The notes: a model not told the origin generated them from the letters alone. Numbered from the stretch's first letter, positions 16,168-25,908 are shown. The stretch is DNA of 51,185 nucleotides from an uncultured Traorella sp. (GCF_944327115.1 NZ_CALVGS010000054.1:1-51185); one strand, 5' to 3'. Program-made: numbers and translations.

Positions 16168-17083
16168 CATGCATACGATCGATCAGCTCCTGATTAGCTT
16201 TTTGAATATCTTCAAGCGTAAGATTTTTAGCGCCGCTGGCAAAATTATGACCACCACCGCCAAAATGAGCTGCAATATCATTTAAAACCGTTCTTTTCGA
16301 TCTGAAGGAAGCCGCATAGTTTCCTTCCGGCTGTTCGGTATATAAAACATAAGATTCGATCTCATCGACATTGGCCATGACATTGACCTTCTCTTTTGCT
16401 TTTTCGTATGTTATGCCATATTTTTCATAATCAGCTTTATTGACAACGATATAAGCAAGTGAATCCTTATAGATCACTTTGCTGCGAAGATAATTTTCAA
16501 ACCCATATTCCTTCAGATTGATCGAAAACATCTTTAAGTTGCACTTTTGAATGTCCACTCCAAAGCTGACCAGATATGAAGCAGCTTTCAATGAGCGCTC
16601 GCTGACCGTCGGTATTGAAAATTTCTGTGAATCTGTCAACAGGCCGCAATACAGATAAGTCGCTGTTTCTAATGTCAGTGTTTCATGATGATCCATGAAC
16701 ATCTGGGCAATCACTTCACAGGCGGCACATGTCGTATCATCGACGATATTCAGATCACCGTAGCTATCAACCACAGGATGATGATCGATCTTGATGACCT
16801 TTGCACATTGATCCCAGCCTTCACCATCGATCCTTTCACGATTTGACGTATCACAAATGATGGCCAGTGCTTTTGAAAAATCAATGCTTTCCTGATCACA
16901 ATCCGGGAAAAAAGAATTTGGTGTATCTTTGCCGATCGCAACTACTTTTTTATCCGGCCATTTATTTTTGATCCAGCTTTTCATGCCAAACTGGCTTCCT
17001 TTGGCATCCCCATCCGGCAAGATATGACGATAGATGCAGATCGTATCAAACTGTTCAATAAGCTCTATGATTTGATCCAGCAT
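16154..17083 (-). CDS. nrnA: DHH-family nanoRNase/pAp phosphatase (NrnA-like)
   Basis: This 309-residue DHH/DHHA1 phosphoesterase degrades very short RNAs and can dephosphorylate pAp. Metal-binding motifs are visible: HILPDGDAKGS near residue 20, the ICDTS strand, the DHH motif IDHHPVVD, and the substrate-binding GGGGH in HFGGGGHNFASGA near the C-terminus. The start codon lies one base after the ackA stop, with only a weak AGGA site, so it is coupled to ackA. It ends the smc-ftsY-ylxM-ackA-nrnA run. The length is typical of NrnA (about 310 residues). Confidence 0.92.
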   Translation of the reverse strand: MLDQIIELIEQFDTICIYRHILPDGDAKGSQFGMKSWIKNKWPDKKVVAIGKDTPNSFFPDCDQESIDFSKALAIICDTSNRERIDGEGWDQCAKVIKIDHHPVVDSYGDLNIVDDTTCAACEVIAQMFMDHHETLTLETATYLYCGLLTDSQKFSIPTVSERSLKAASYLVSFGVDIQKCNLKMFSINLKEYGFENYLRSKVIYKDSLAYIVVNKADYEKYGITYEKAKEKVNVMANVDEIESYVLYTEQPEGNYAASFRSKRTVLNDIAAHFGGGGHNFASGAKNLTLEDIQKANQELIDRMHESQK

Positions 17084-17084
17084 A

Positions 17085-18281
17085 TTAAAATCCTAAGATA
17101 CGGTATGTATCTCTTGCAATCACAAGCTCTTCGTTTGTCGGAACGACATAAACGTCAACCTTGCTGTCATCGTTGCTGATCTTTGCTTCTTTGCCATGAA
17201 TCTGATCATTCAGCTCGGAATTGATGCTTAAGCCAAGTCCTTCCTTCAGAGCATCTAAGATCAAACCTCTGAGATGGGAATCATTTTCACCTAAACCGGC
17301 CGTAAAGGAAATCGCATCCACATGTCCTAACTGCATCACATAACCACCGATCACATTGATGACACGGTTTACATACAGCTTCAGTGTCAAAATCGCTCTT
17401 TCATTTCCTTCATGATATGCCTTTTCAATATCGCGGGCATCACTGGAAATACCGCTGATACCTAACATACCCGATTTCTTATTGAAAGCCGTATCCAGCT
17501 CATCCGGCGTCATGCCTGCCTGACGTGCCATATAAACACCTACGGCCGGGTCGATATCACCACAGCGTGTACCCATCATGATACCTCCAAGTGGTGTAAG
17601 ACCCATGGAAGTATTCACGCAGACACCACCATCAACAGCACTGATCGACGCACCATTTCCTAAATGGCAGGTAATGATCTTCGTATCTTTGATATCCTTG
17701 CCCATCAGCTCGGCAGTACGCTGCGAAATATACTGGTGGCTCGTTCCATGCGCTCCGTATTTTCTTACCTTGTAATCCGTGTACCATTCATATGGCAGTG
17801 GATATAAGAAGCTTTCCGGCTTCATCGTCTGATGGAAAGCCGTATCAAACACAAAGACGTGAGAGATTTGTGGCAATGCTGCCTTAAACGCACGATATCC
17901 GATCAAATGAGCCGGATTGTGAAGCGGTGCCAAAGGTGCCAGTTCTTCAACCTTATTGACAACATCCTCATCAACCAAAGCACTTCCCTTAAAATAATCA
18001 CCGCCCTGGACGATACGATGTCCTGCACCCTTGATCTCATCCAGACTTTCTACGACCTTGTAATCCACAAGAGCCTTTAAAAGCAGATCAACTGCAACCG
18101 CATGATCCGGAATCGGAAGATTCTGCACATGCTTTTCCCCATTGACCTTGATCGTAAAGATACCTTCTTCTAATCCGATCCTCTCGGCATTGCCGCTTGT
18201 CAGAACTGTTTCTGAAGGCATGTCGAAGAGCTGAAACTTTAAGCTTGAGCTTCCTGCATTCACTGAAATAATTTTTGTCAT
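17085..18281 (-). CDS. ackA: Acetate kinase
   Basis: This enzyme interconverts acetyl phosphate and acetate with ATP formation, the last step of acetate fermentation. The 398 residues have the family signature VNAGSSSLKFQLF at the start and a GAHGTSHQYI motif. Also visible are HLGNGASISAVDGG, the TPLGGIMMGTRCGDIDP stretch and the ADP-binding FTAGLGEN. The length is standard. GGAGG precedes the ATG and overlaps the end of ylxM. The partner phosphotransacetylase gene (pta) is not in the window, and finding ackA behind ftsY-ylxM instead of ffh is an unusual order. Confidence 0.98.
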   Translation of the reverse strand: MTKIISVNAGSSSLKFQLFDMPSETVLTSGNAERIGLEEGIFTIKVNGEKHVQNLPIPDHAVAVDLLLKALVDYKVVESLDEIKGAGHRIVQGGDYFKGSALVDEDVVNKVEELAPLAPLHNPAHLIGYRAFKAALPQISHVFVFDTAFHQTMKPESFLYPLPYEWYTDYKVRKYGAHGTSHQYISQRTAELMGKDIKDTKIITCHLGNGASISAVDGGVCVNTSMGLTPLGGIMMGTRCGDIDPAVGVYMARQAGMTPDELDTAFNKKSGMLGISGISSDARDIEKAYHEGNERAILTLKLYVNRVINVIGGYVMQLGHVDAISFTAGLGENDSHLRGLILDALKEGLGLSINSELNDQIHGKEAKISNDDSKVDVYVVPTNEELVIARDTYRILGF

Positions 18282-18293
18282 GTCATCCTCCTA

Positions 18294-18605
18294 CTAATCT
18301 AAATCTTCAATTTTTTCTAAATACTGATTGACTTCTTTGATATTCAGCTTTCTTATTTTATCATAAATTTGCTTTCTTGAATGATATTTCTCAATTAAAT
18401 GCATCTTTTTTTCATATTCGATCAGCATTTTCTCACTTCTTTTGATTGTATCCAGTACCGCTGCCCGACTGATTTCATAATTTTCAGAAATCTCTGATAA
18501 AGAAAGATCCTCTTTAAAATAGAGATCGCAGATATCCTGCTGCTTCTGCGTTAATAAAATGCCATACCAGTCAAGATATTCATTCATTTCCTCAGTTTTC
18601 TTCAT
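18294..18605 (-). CDS. ylxM: YlxM/p13-like helix-turn-helix protein (UPF0122)
   Basis: This 103-residue protein belongs to the UPF0122 family. The family start (B. subtilis YlxM: MLEKTTRMNYLYDFYQ) aligns with MKKTEEMNEYLDWYG, which supports the ATG at 18605. The helix-turn-helix is LSLSEISENYEISRAAVLDT, followed by a coiled-coil-like helix. YlxM proteins accompany the signal recognition particle and in streptococci stimulate its GTPase activity. The gene overlaps the end of ftsY by 14 bases, in line with a role beside FtsY. Unlike in most Firmicutes, ffh does not follow. Confidence 0.88.
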   Translation of the reverse strand: MKKTEEMNEYLDWYGILLTQKQQDICDLYFKEDLSLSEISENYEISRAAVLDTIKRSEKMLIEYEKKMHLIEKYHSRKQIYDKIRKLNIKEVNQYLEKIEDLD

Positions 18606-19569
18606 GGTCGATAAATCCCTTGCCGATCGAATAAAGATAGCTTTCGAGATCAAATGGCTTTAAATCCTCCAATTGTTCGCCAAGTCCGATAAATTTCACG
18701 CCAAGATGAAGCTGGTCTTTGATCGCAATGACGATACCGCCCTTTGCGGTACCATCTAATTTTGTCAGCACGACACCGCTCAGATCTGCCGCTTCATTAA
18801 ATATTTCGGCCTGTGATAAGCCGTTCTGTCCGGTAGTCGCATCCAGCACGAGCCACGTTTCATGAGGTGCCCCTTCGATTTCCTTGCCGACCACCCGCCG
18901 CATCTTTGCCAGCTCATTCATCAGATTCACCTTATTCTGAAGCCTTCCGGCCGTATCACAGATCAAAATATCCATCTGATGCTCTTTGGCATAGCGGCAG
19001 CCATCAACAAGCACACTGCTAGGATCTGCATTTTCCCTGCCTTTGACACATGGAATATTTAACATCTCGGCCCATTGGGCCAGCTGATCGACCGCTCCGG
19101 CACGGAAGGTATCCGCTGCAGCAAGACAGACGCTTTTATCCTGAGCCATAAAATAGTTGGCCAGCTTGGCGGCCGTTGTCGTCTTACCGCTGCCGTTCAC
19201 ACCGACCATCATGATGACCGTTACGCCCTCTTTATTTTCATTAAACGGCTTCTCGTCCTCCTGCGTATAAAGATCGCTCAATACCTCGATCAGACATTCC
19301 TCGATCTGATCCGCGCTCTTCAATTTTTGATCCAAGGCCCTGTTTTCAACCTCATCAACAACTTTCTGGGCTGTATGGATCCCCAGATCCGCCTCCAAAA
19401 GAACCATCATCAGCTCCTCTAAAAACTCTTCATTGACGCCCGCAAAATTTAAGGACAGCCTGCGGATCTTTTCCGAAAAGCTGTTCCTGCTTTTCTCAAG
19501 ACCGCTTAAATAACGGTCATGATCCTTTTTTGAAGAAAAAGAATTTTTTAATTTTGAAAGAAATCCCAT
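18592..19569 (-). CDS. ftsY: Signal recognition particle receptor FtsY
   Basis: This GTPase docks the signal recognition particle at the membrane. The 325 residues comprise a short N domain, without the long acidic A domain of E. coli FtsY, and a complete G domain. G1 is GVNGSGKTTTAAK (123-135), followed by DTFRAGAVDQLAQWA, the DTAGRL motif, TKLDGTAKGG and the C-terminal GLGEQLEDLKPFD. The ATG overlaps the smc stop (TAATG). The order smc-ftsY-ylxM is conserved in Firmicutes. Confidence 0.98.
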   Translation of the reverse strand: MGFLSKLKNSFSSKKDHDRYLSGLEKSRNSFSEKIRRLSLNFAGVNEEFLEELMMVLLEADLGIHTAQKVVDEVENRALDQKLKSADQIEECLIEVLSDLYTQEDEKPFNENKEGVTVIMMVGVNGSGKTTTAAKLANYFMAQDKSVCLAAADTFRAGAVDQLAQWAEMLNIPCVKGRENADPSSVLVDGCRYAKEHQMDILICDTAGRLQNKVNLMNELAKMRRVVGKEIEGAPHETWLVLDATTGQNGLSQAEIFNEAADLSGVVLTKLDGTAKGGIVIAIKDQLHLGVKFIGLGEQLEDLKPFDLESYLYSIGKGFIDHEEN

Positions 19570-22499
19570 TATTGACCTCCCTTTTCATCGATATAATCCA
19601 AAGCTTCGCTCAATTGAACACGCAGCAAGGAGCTGACACCCTTCTGCTTCATCGTCACCCCATATAAAGCATCACATTGCTCCATCGTACCCGGACGATG
19701 CGTTACGACGATAAACTGTGAGCCCTCTTTAAATTGAGAGATATACTTCGCAAAACGCTCTACATTTGCCGTATCCAATGCTGCCTCAACCTCATCAAAG
19801 ACACAAAGCGGCATCACGCAGGCTCTAAGGATCGAAAAGAGCACACAAATGGCAACCAGGCTCTTTTCACCACCGCTCAAAAGCGTCAGATTCTGAATAT
19901 TCTTGCCCGGTGGCTGCACATCGATATCGATACCGGTATTCAGGATATCATTCGGATCCACCAGCTTCAAGGAAGCTCTTCCTCCGCCAAACAGCTTCTT
20001 AAATTCATCATTGAGCTGGGCATTGATCGCATCAAAGCTTTCCTTAAACTGCTTGATCATGATCTCATCCATCTCATCGATCGCTTCTAAGATCTTATTT
20101 TTCGCATTCACAAGATCTTCCTTCTGACGTGTCAAAAATTCATAACGCGATGAAACCTCTTCATATTGGCTCGGTGCTTCAAGATTGATATTGCCTAAAG
20201 CCGCAATTTCATTTCTGAGCTCCAACACCCGCTTTTTCGCTTCTGACGTATCCTGGTCGATCTTTTGCGTTCTCGCAAACTCATAGGTCATCTCATAATG
20301 CGTACTCAATCGATGCAAGGCATTTTCCAGATTGGCCTCCGCTTTTGCCTTTTCAACCTCCACATCTTTCTGCTGTGTATTGATCACATTGCTTTCCCGC
20401 CGGATTTGACGGATCTGCATATCGATCCTTTCCGACTCATTGCCGGCCTTCATCCTTCTTTCACGCTTGATCTTGATCTGTGAAGTGATTTCATCACGCT
20501 TCTTATAAGCTTCTGACAGCTGTGATATCAGCGTATCCTCATGGGATACCTCGATCGTATCACCCTTTGGTGCCAATTCTTCATACTGGACACGTAAGGA
20601 ATCCATCTTTGATTTTTTGGCGTCAACGACCGGAGTCAGGGTCGCCAGGTCGATCTGAAGCTGCACGATCTCACCGGAGATGGCTTCTCGTTTTGAATTT
20701 AAAGAAGTGATCTTGGAATCAAGCTCGCTGACTTCATGCTGCTGCTTTTCTATCTTTTCTTTCACATCATGCAATTCTTTTTTCAGCGTCATCGGTGATG
20801 ACTGGCTTCTCGAACGTCCGCCGCTCATCGAACCGTCACGATTGACCGTTTCGCCATCCATCGTAACGATCTTATATTTATAGCGCAAGGCTTTCGCCAG
20901 CTCATTGGCATTGGCCAGCGTGTCACATACCAGCACATTGCCCAATAAATAGCTGTTTAAGATCTCATAGATCGGATCACAGTCCACAAATTCACTGGCA
21001 ACCCCTAAATAACCACTCATATTCTCACAAATGATCTGATGCTCCTTATTGAGCACCCTTTCACGACATACGCTCAACGGCAGAAACGTCGCTCTTCCCG
21101 ACTGATTTTTCTTAAGATAAGTAATCGCATGACGGGCACTCATTTCATCCTCACAAACGATATGATACATCGCTCCTGCAATCGCACTGCTGATGGCCTG
21201 TTCATAAGAATCATGGGGCTTCAAAACTAAAGAAACCACACCCAGGATGCCCATGAAGGAATCCTTGGCACTCATGATCGTCTGTACGCCCTGCTGATGA
21301 TTAAACGGCGAAGAAACAAGATTTTCCAATACCGAAGAACGGTTTTTCAACCTGTTTAGATACGCACTCTGTTCCTGAAACTTATCCCGGTACTTATTCA
21401 ACTGTTCCAGCAGGCCGCGATCCTGTTCCTGCTTGGCCGCAAAATTTACTTTCAATTCATTGACACGCTTCTGACGATCCTCATACTCATACGTCACTTC
21501 TTCCAGCATCGCTTTGATTTCTTTCAGCTTATCCTCATTGGTCGCTGTCTGAAGGGCATATTTCCGCTTCTCATCAATTTCGGTCTTGCTGGCCTCAAGC
21601 CGCTGGATCTCATTCATCACACTGACAAAGCTTTCCTGCAGCTTGTTGATCTCCTGATCCAGCTGGCTCATTTCTTTTTTCAGATCAAGATTCCTGGCTT
21701 CGCCCACACCGATCGTCGTTTCATGGATCGCTTTTCTTGATTCCAGTTCAAAGGCCTGCTTCTTCAATTCCTCGATCTTCTGTGTCAGCGTTTCGATCTC
21801 ATCCACCAAAACACTGATTTCGATCGTCTCCAGCTCTTTTTTCTTCTCCAGATATAAAGCTGCCTTCTTGGCCTGCCGTTTCAATGGATTGACCTGTCTT
21901 TCCAGCTCCAGCAAAATATCTTCCAGACGATCCAGATTTTCCTGGGTACGATTCAGTTTTCCTAAAGACTCATTCTTTCTTTTCTTATACTTCGAAACGC
22001 CCGCCGCCTCTTCAAAAAGACCCCGGCGGTCCTCCGGTTTGCTTTCCACAAAATTAGAAACCGTTCCTTGAGATATGATGCTCAGTGAATCCCTTCCTAA
22101 TCCCGTATCCGCAATCAGATCTCTCACATCCTTTAAACGGCAAGGTGTTTTATTGATGAAATACTCACCTTCACCCGTATTGCGATGCAGACGACGCGTA
22201 ATTTCCACCTCTTCATAATCTACATGAAGATAATGCTTCGAATTATCCAAAACCAGCGTCACCTCGGCTACATTGACCGGTTTGCGCGTATCTGTCCCAT
22301 TAAAGATCACATCGCTCATTTTTTCACCGCGCAAGCTTTTTACCGATTGTTCACCCAATGCCCACCTCAGTGCATCTGTAATATTACTTTTACCACAGCC
22401 ATTCGGACCTACGATTCCCACCACTTCACTGTCAAAGTTAATAATCGTCTTGTCCGCAAATGATTTAAATCCCTGCAGTTCTATCCTTTTTAGAAACAT
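19569..22499 (-). CDS. smc: Chromosome segregation SMC ATPase, short-armed form
   Basis: SMC dimers form the ring of the bacterial condensin. The Walker A motif GPNGCGKSN lies near residue 32, the hinge at roughly 405-560, and the signature LLSGGEKSL at 873-881, with Walker B in the PLCVFDEVEAALD stretch. Heptad-rich coiled coil fills the two arms. At 976 residues it is about 200 shorter than the B. subtilis protein (1186) and close to the roughly 980-residue mycoplasma P115 proteins. Both heads, the hinge and the signature motifs are intact, so the shortening lies in the arms. GGAGGG lies before the ATG. It is the first gene of the operon; rnc is not upstream. Confidence 0.97.
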   Translation of the reverse strand: MFLKRIELQGFKSFADKTIINFDSEVVGIVGPNGCGKSNITDALRWALGEQSVKSLRGEKMSDVIFNGTDTRKPVNVAEVTLVLDNSKHYLHVDYEEVEITRRLHRNTGEGEYFINKTPCRLKDVRDLIADTGLGRDSLSIISQGTVSNFVESKPEDRRGLFEEAAGVSKYKKRKNESLGKLNRTQENLDRLEDILLELERQVNPLKRQAKKAALYLEKKKELETIEISVLVDEIETLTQKIEELKKQAFELESRKAIHETTIGVGEARNLDLKKEMSQLDQEINKLQESFVSVMNEIQRLEASKTEIDEKRKYALQTATNEDKLKEIKAMLEEVTYEYEDRQKRVNELKVNFAAKQEQDRGLLEQLNKYRDKFQEQSAYLNRLKNRSSVLENLVSSPFNHQQGVQTIMSAKDSFMGILGVVSLVLKPHDSYEQAISSAIAGAMYHIVCEDEMSARHAITYLKKNQSGRATFLPLSVCRERVLNKEHQIICENMSGYLGVASEFVDCDPIYEILNSYLLGNVLVCDTLANANELAKALRYKYKIVTMDGETVNRDGSMSGGRSRSQSSPMTLKKELHDVKEKIEKQQHEVSELDSKITSLNSKREAISGEIVQLQIDLATLTPVVDAKKSKMDSLRVQYEELAPKGDTIEVSHEDTLISQLSEAYKKRDEITSQIKIKRERRMKAGNESERIDMQIRQIRRESNVINTQQKDVEVEKAKAEANLENALHRLSTHYEMTYEFARTQKIDQDTSEAKKRVLELRNEIAALGNINLEAPSQYEEVSSRYEFLTRQKEDLVNAKNKILEAIDEMDEIMIKQFKESFDAINAQLNDEFKKLFGGGRASLKLVDPNDILNTGIDIDVQPPGKNIQNLTLLSGGEKSLVAICVLFSILRACVMPLCVFDEVEAALDTANVERFAKYISQFKEGSQFIVVTHRPGTMEQCDALYGVTMKQKGVSSLLRVQLSEALDYIDEKGGQ

Positions 22500-22527
22500 A
22501 GATCCCTCCGTTTGACTTAACTATAAA

Positions 22528-22536
22528 ATTATAACA
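22528..22536 (-). promoter_or_regulatory. Extended -10 promoter of smc
   Basis: On the minus strand TGT precedes TATAAT (22528-22533), forming an extended -10 box about 28 bases before the smc start. The -35 region is poor, as is usual for extended -10 promoters. Confidence 0.6.
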
Positions 22537-22638
22537 TATTTCGACCATAAAAGAAGTACACTTTCATCTTTTCATCCTATAAATTTCATCTGTGATGTGC
22601 ATGAACCCTCTCCAACAGAACATCATCCGTGTCATTCC

Positions 22639-22700
22639 ATATACAAAAGAAGATCATCCTTGCTTTCTGGTTTTGTATATATCTAGTATCAAATACTAGA
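22639..22700. repeat. Two adjacent inverted repeats between smc and the hemolysin III gene
   Basis: ATATACAAAA (22639-22648) and TTTTGTATAT (22671-22680) form a perfect ten-base-pair stem with a 22-base loop. Directly after it, TCTAGTAT (22682-22689) and ATACTAGA (22693-22700) form a perfect eight-base-pair stem with a three-base loop, followed by T-rich sequence. Either could be an RNA hairpin or an operator. The rest of 22537-22787 holds no gene. Confidence 0.5.
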
Positions 22701-22787
22701 TTTTATGTTTTTTAAGACAATATAAAGTAAATGTATGGTACAATATCTTCTATCTGGTGTATAATATTGAAAAGCGAGGTTTTATTT

Positions 22788-23486
22788 ATGGAAAACAAAA
22801 AAACGATCAGTCCGGATGATGCAATGAACCACAGCGGTTCTATGAAAAATCTGATCCAGCTCAGTTTTGGTGAAGAAGTAGGAAATGCCATCACTCATGG
22901 AGTCATGGCCGTCATCTGCCTTTTCCTGCTTCCTGTCGCAGCCATCAAGGCATATCTGGAAGGCGGTGCTTTACAGGCAGCGGGAACCAGTATCTTTATC
23001 ATATCGATTTTTATGATGTTTTTAGTTTCCTGTCTTTACCACTCAATGAAATATGAAACACCCCAGAAAACGATCTTTCGGATCCTTGACCACTGTTTCA
23101 TCTATGTCGCCATTGCCGGAAGCTATACGCCGATTGCATTATGCATCATCGAAGGCTGGCAGGGATTATTGATTTTGATCCTTCAATGGGCCATGGTCTT
23201 GGCCGGTGTCCTTTATAAATCCATTGCCCGTCGTTCTTATCCAAAGATCAGCGTCACGATTTATCTGATCATGGGCTGGATCGCTGTTTTGTTTATTCCG
23301 CTTCTATTAAGAAAAGCCAGTGCGATCTTTTTGGCGCTCATTGTTTTAGGCGGTATTTTCTATTCAATCGGAACGCTTTTCTATAAAAAACAATATAATA
23401 AAAAATATTATCATATGATCTGGCATTTCTTTATCAATGCAGGCGCTATTTCACATATGATCGCCATCATCTTTTTTCTGCGTTAG
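22788..23486 (+). CDS. Hemolysin III/TrhA-type membrane protein (PAQR family)
   Basis: This 232-residue integral membrane protein has seven predicted hydrophobic helices and the PAQR/hemolysin III pattern. It has GEEVGNAITHGVMAV near the start, SCLYHSMKYETPQKTIFRI and LDHCFIYVAIAGSYTP in the middle, and YHMIWHFFINAGAISH near the end. The conserved Ser, His and Asp residues for metal binding are present. Bacterial relatives (YplQ/TrhA) affect membrane lipid state and fluidity. The ATG at 22788 is preferred because of GCGAGG upstream and a TATAAT at 22760-22765. The stop codon overlaps that of the convergent recombinase gene by four bases. Confidence 0.92.
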   Translation: MENKKTISPDDAMNHSGSMKNLIQLSFGEEVGNAITHGVMAVICLFLLPVAAIKAYLEGGALQAAGTSIFIISIFMMFLVSCLYHSMKYETPQKTIFRILDHCFIYVAIAGSYTPIALCIIEGWQGLLILILQWAMVLAGVLYKSIARRSYPKISVTIYLIMGWIAVLFIPLLLRKASAIFLALIVLGGIFYSIGTLFYKKQYNKKYYHMIWHFFINAGAISHMIAIIFFLR

Positions 23487-24343
23487 ATCAAATTACGGGG
23501 ATTTTTATCTATCAGGATCTTTTTTTGCTGATTATTGCTGATATGGGTATAGATTTGGGTCGTCGTGATCGAGCTGTGACCCAAGATATATTGGATATTG
23601 CGAATATCTACCTCTTCTTGAAGCAATAAGGAAGCAAAAGTATGACGAAACATATGAGGTGTCATCGGCGTGCTGATCTGCGCATGATCGCCTGCCTTAT
23701 GAATAAGATTGCGAATGCTTTGCTCCGACATTTTCTGATCATATTTATTGGTGAAGTAATATTCGCTCTTTTTTTGTATTTTCTCATAATTTTTTAATGA
23801 ATGTACGACCTTTTCTCCCAAATAGATCACCCGTTCCTTTTTACCTTTGCCATGGACCCGGATCATGCCTTCATGCAGATCCACATCTTCTTTTTTCAAG
23901 GAACACAGCTCCGATACCCGTATGCCCGTCGATATCAGGATATCTAATATTGCGATATCACGCTCTTTACCGCTGTATGACATGGATGCAAACAGCTGTT
24001 TCAAATGGTCGGTCGCAATCGTTTTAGGAAGGCTTTTTTCTTCTTTAATACGGTAACGGATCTTACGAAGCGGATTGATATCGATCAGATCCTCATATTC
24101 ACCATAACAAAAATATGCATGCAAAGAAGCCAGTTTCCGTTTCACCGTTTTGGCTTCATATCGTTCATTCAGAAAGCGTATATAGCTGACAAGACCTGCT
24201 TTATCATCTTCAAGCTTTTCCATGCCCATATAGTCATAATATTGATTCAGATCAATGCGATAAGCCTTGAGCGTATGCATGCTGAGCCGTTTGTTTTCAC
24301 ATTCTTCTAAATAATTACATAAATGCTTTCGTTCTAATTTCAT
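23483..24343 (-). CDS. Tyrosine recombinase of the XerC/XerD type
   Basis: This 286-residue recombinase has a SAM-like N-terminal core-binding domain and a complete catalytic domain. The active-site residues are visible: Arg in STGIRVSELCSL, Lys in VHGKGKKER, HxxR in HMFRHTFASLL, His in ILGHSSITTT and the tyrosine nucleophile in TQIYTHIS. Xer enzymes resolve chromosome dimers at dif. The size and lack of extra domains fit a housekeeping Xer rather than a phage integrase, but no dif-like site or partner gene was recognised nearby. GGAGG lies before the ATG at 24343. It is convergent with the hemolysin III gene. Confidence 0.9.
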   Translation of the reverse strand: MKLERKHLCNYLEECENKRLSMHTLKAYRIDLNQYYDYMGMEKLEDDKAGLVSYIRFLNERYEAKTVKRKLASLHAYFCYGEYEDLIDINPLRKIRYRIKEEKSLPKTIATDHLKQLFASMSYSGKERDIAILDILISTGIRVSELCSLKKEDVDLHEGMIRVHGKGKKERVIYLGEKVVHSLKNYEKIQKKSEYYFTNKYDQKMSEQSIRNLIHKAGDHAQISTPMTPHMFRHTFASLLLQEEVDIRNIQYILGHSSITTTQIYTHISNNQQKKILIDKNPRNLI

Positions 24344-24408
24344 ATGATTTCCTCCCAAAAAATATGAAATCATTGTAACATAAGAAAAGCATACCCTTGA
24401 AGATATGC

Positions 24409-25146
24409 TTAATTTGTCTGATTTGTAAAACGTGCCAAAAATTTCTTCAGCTGTTCGCTTTTCGGTGATACAAGAATATCCTGTGGTGCCCCCTCTTCAA
24501 CGATCACACCTTTTTCCATAAAGACGACACGGGAGCTGACATCTCTGGCAAAGGCCATTTCATGGGTCACGACGACCATGGTCATGCCTTCCTCTGCCAG
24601 CTTTTTCATGACATCCAATACCTCACCGACAGTCACCGGATCCAAAGCACTTGTCGGTTCATCAAAAAGCATGACCTCACAATCCATGCACAGTGCCCTG
24701 GCAATGGCCACACGCTGCTTCTGGCCCCCTGAAAGCTGCGTCGAAGGCTTATCGGCAAAGGCATCCATGCCAACTTTTTTTAGATTCTGATGAGCAATCT
24801 TCAAGGCCTCCGCTTTATTTCTTTTCAAGACCTTCGTCTGAGCGATCAGACAGTTGTCAATCACCGACATGTTATTGAAAAGATTGAAGGACTGGAAGAC
24901 CATGCCCACTTCCCTGCGATGCTGGTTGATGTCCCCTTCCAGCACATTTTTTCCATTGATAAATATTTCTCCGCTATCCGGCATTTCCAAAAGATTGATA
25001 CAGCGCAGCATCGTACTCTTGCCTGAACCGCTGCTGCCGATAACGCTGACCACCTCTCCTTTATGAACCGTAAAATTAATATCTTTTAAAACTTCCAGCT
25101 CACCAAAACTTTTTGCCAGATGTCTGATTTCAATGACTTTTTCCAT
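24409..25146 (-). CDS. Amino-acid ABC transporter ATPase (probable lysine uptake)
   Basis: This 245-residue ATPase of the polar amino-acid (GlnQ/HisP) class has Walker [10 protein letters not shown], the signature [15 protein letters not shown], Walker [14 protein letters not shown] and a switch histidine in [12 protein letters not shown]. It is the last gene of a binding protein-permease-ATPase operon. Its start lies one base after the permease stop. The lysine riboswitch in front of the operon points to lysine, or a basic amino acid, as the substrate. Confidence 0.95.
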   Translation of the reverse strand: MEKVIEIRHLAKSFGELEVLKDINFTVHKGEVVSVIGSSGSGKSTMLRCINLLEMPDSGEIFINGKNVLEGDINQHRREVGMVFQSFNLFNNMSVIDNCLIAQTKVLKRNKAEALKIAHQNLKKVGMDAFADKPSTQLSGGQKQRVAIARALCMDCEVMLFDEPTSALDPVTVGEVLDVMKKLAEEGMTMVVVTHEMAFARDVSSRVVFMEKGVIVEEGAPQDILVSPKSEQLKKFLARFTNQTN

Positions 25147-25147
25147 C

Positions 25148-25906
25148 TTATCGATTCTCCATGTTTTCTACGACCGTCGAGCTTGAAAAATAATTTGATT
25201 CCGTGTGATTGATACGCTTTTCAAGCTTCTTCATGATAAAGGAAGCCAGGCTTGTCAATATCAGATAGATGATTGCCGCAATCATATAGGCCGGAACCGT
25301 TTTATAAGTAGAACCGGCAATCGTTCTTGCCTGATAGAAAAGCTCCGTGATCATGATCGTACTCAGGGTACAGCAATCCTTGATATTTACGATCAGCTCA
25401 TTTCCGATTGAAGGGAATGAATTACGTATTGCCTGTGGAAGTACGACATAACGCATGGCCTGCATACCGCTCATACCGATGCTTCTGGCCGCTTCTTCCT
25501 GACCGGCGTCGATCGATTGAATGCCGGCACGGATGATTTCTGCCATATAAGCACCTGTATTGATCGAAATTACGACCAATCCGGCAACAAAAGGATCCCA
25601 TTGCAATCCCATATCAAAGACACCGAAATAGATGATCATGGCTTGTACCATCATCGGTGTTCCTCGGAATATCGTAATATAGATATTCATGATTGCATTA
25701 ACGATCCATTTGATGACACGAACGACACTGCTTTCAGAAGGTTCATGCTTCACACAGATCACTCGTAAGGCACCCACGATCAAACCGATGATAAGTCCAA
25801 CGACGGTACCTACGATACCAAGTATCAATGTCCGATAGATACCCATCCACAAAAGACTTTGATATTTTGTGACAAGGTCTATCATTGTCGAAATAAAATC
25901 AACCAT
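25148..25906 (-). CDS. Amino-acid ABC transporter permease (probable lysine uptake)
   Basis: This 252-residue permease of the HisM/GlnP class has about five membrane helices. It has the cytoplasmic EAA loop [20 protein letters not shown] with [13 protein letters not shown] following, which contacts the ATPase. The [14 protein letters not shown] stretch is typical of polar amino-acid permeases. Only one permease gene is present, so it probably works as a homodimer. It starts two bases after the binding-protein gene and has only a weak ribosome site, indicating coupling. Confidence 0.94.
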   Translation of the reverse strand: MVDFISTMIDLVTKYQSLLWMGIYRTLILGIVGTVVGLIIGLIVGALRVICVKHEPSESSVVRVIKWIVNAIMNIYITIFRGTPMMVQAMIIYFGVFDMGLQWDPFVAGLVVISINTGAYMAEIIRAGIQSIDAGQEEAARSIGMSGMQAMRYVVLPQAIRNSFPSIGNELIVNIKDCCTLSTIMITELFYQARTIAGSTYKTVPAYMIAAIIYLILTSLASFIMKKLEKRINHTESNYFSSSTVVENMENR

Positions 25907-25908
25907 AC

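Noticed and set aside
23483-23486. Four-base convergent overlap of the hemolysin III and recombinase stops as a sign of frameshift
   Set aside because: Both proteins end normally for their families; overlapping stops are common in compact genomes.
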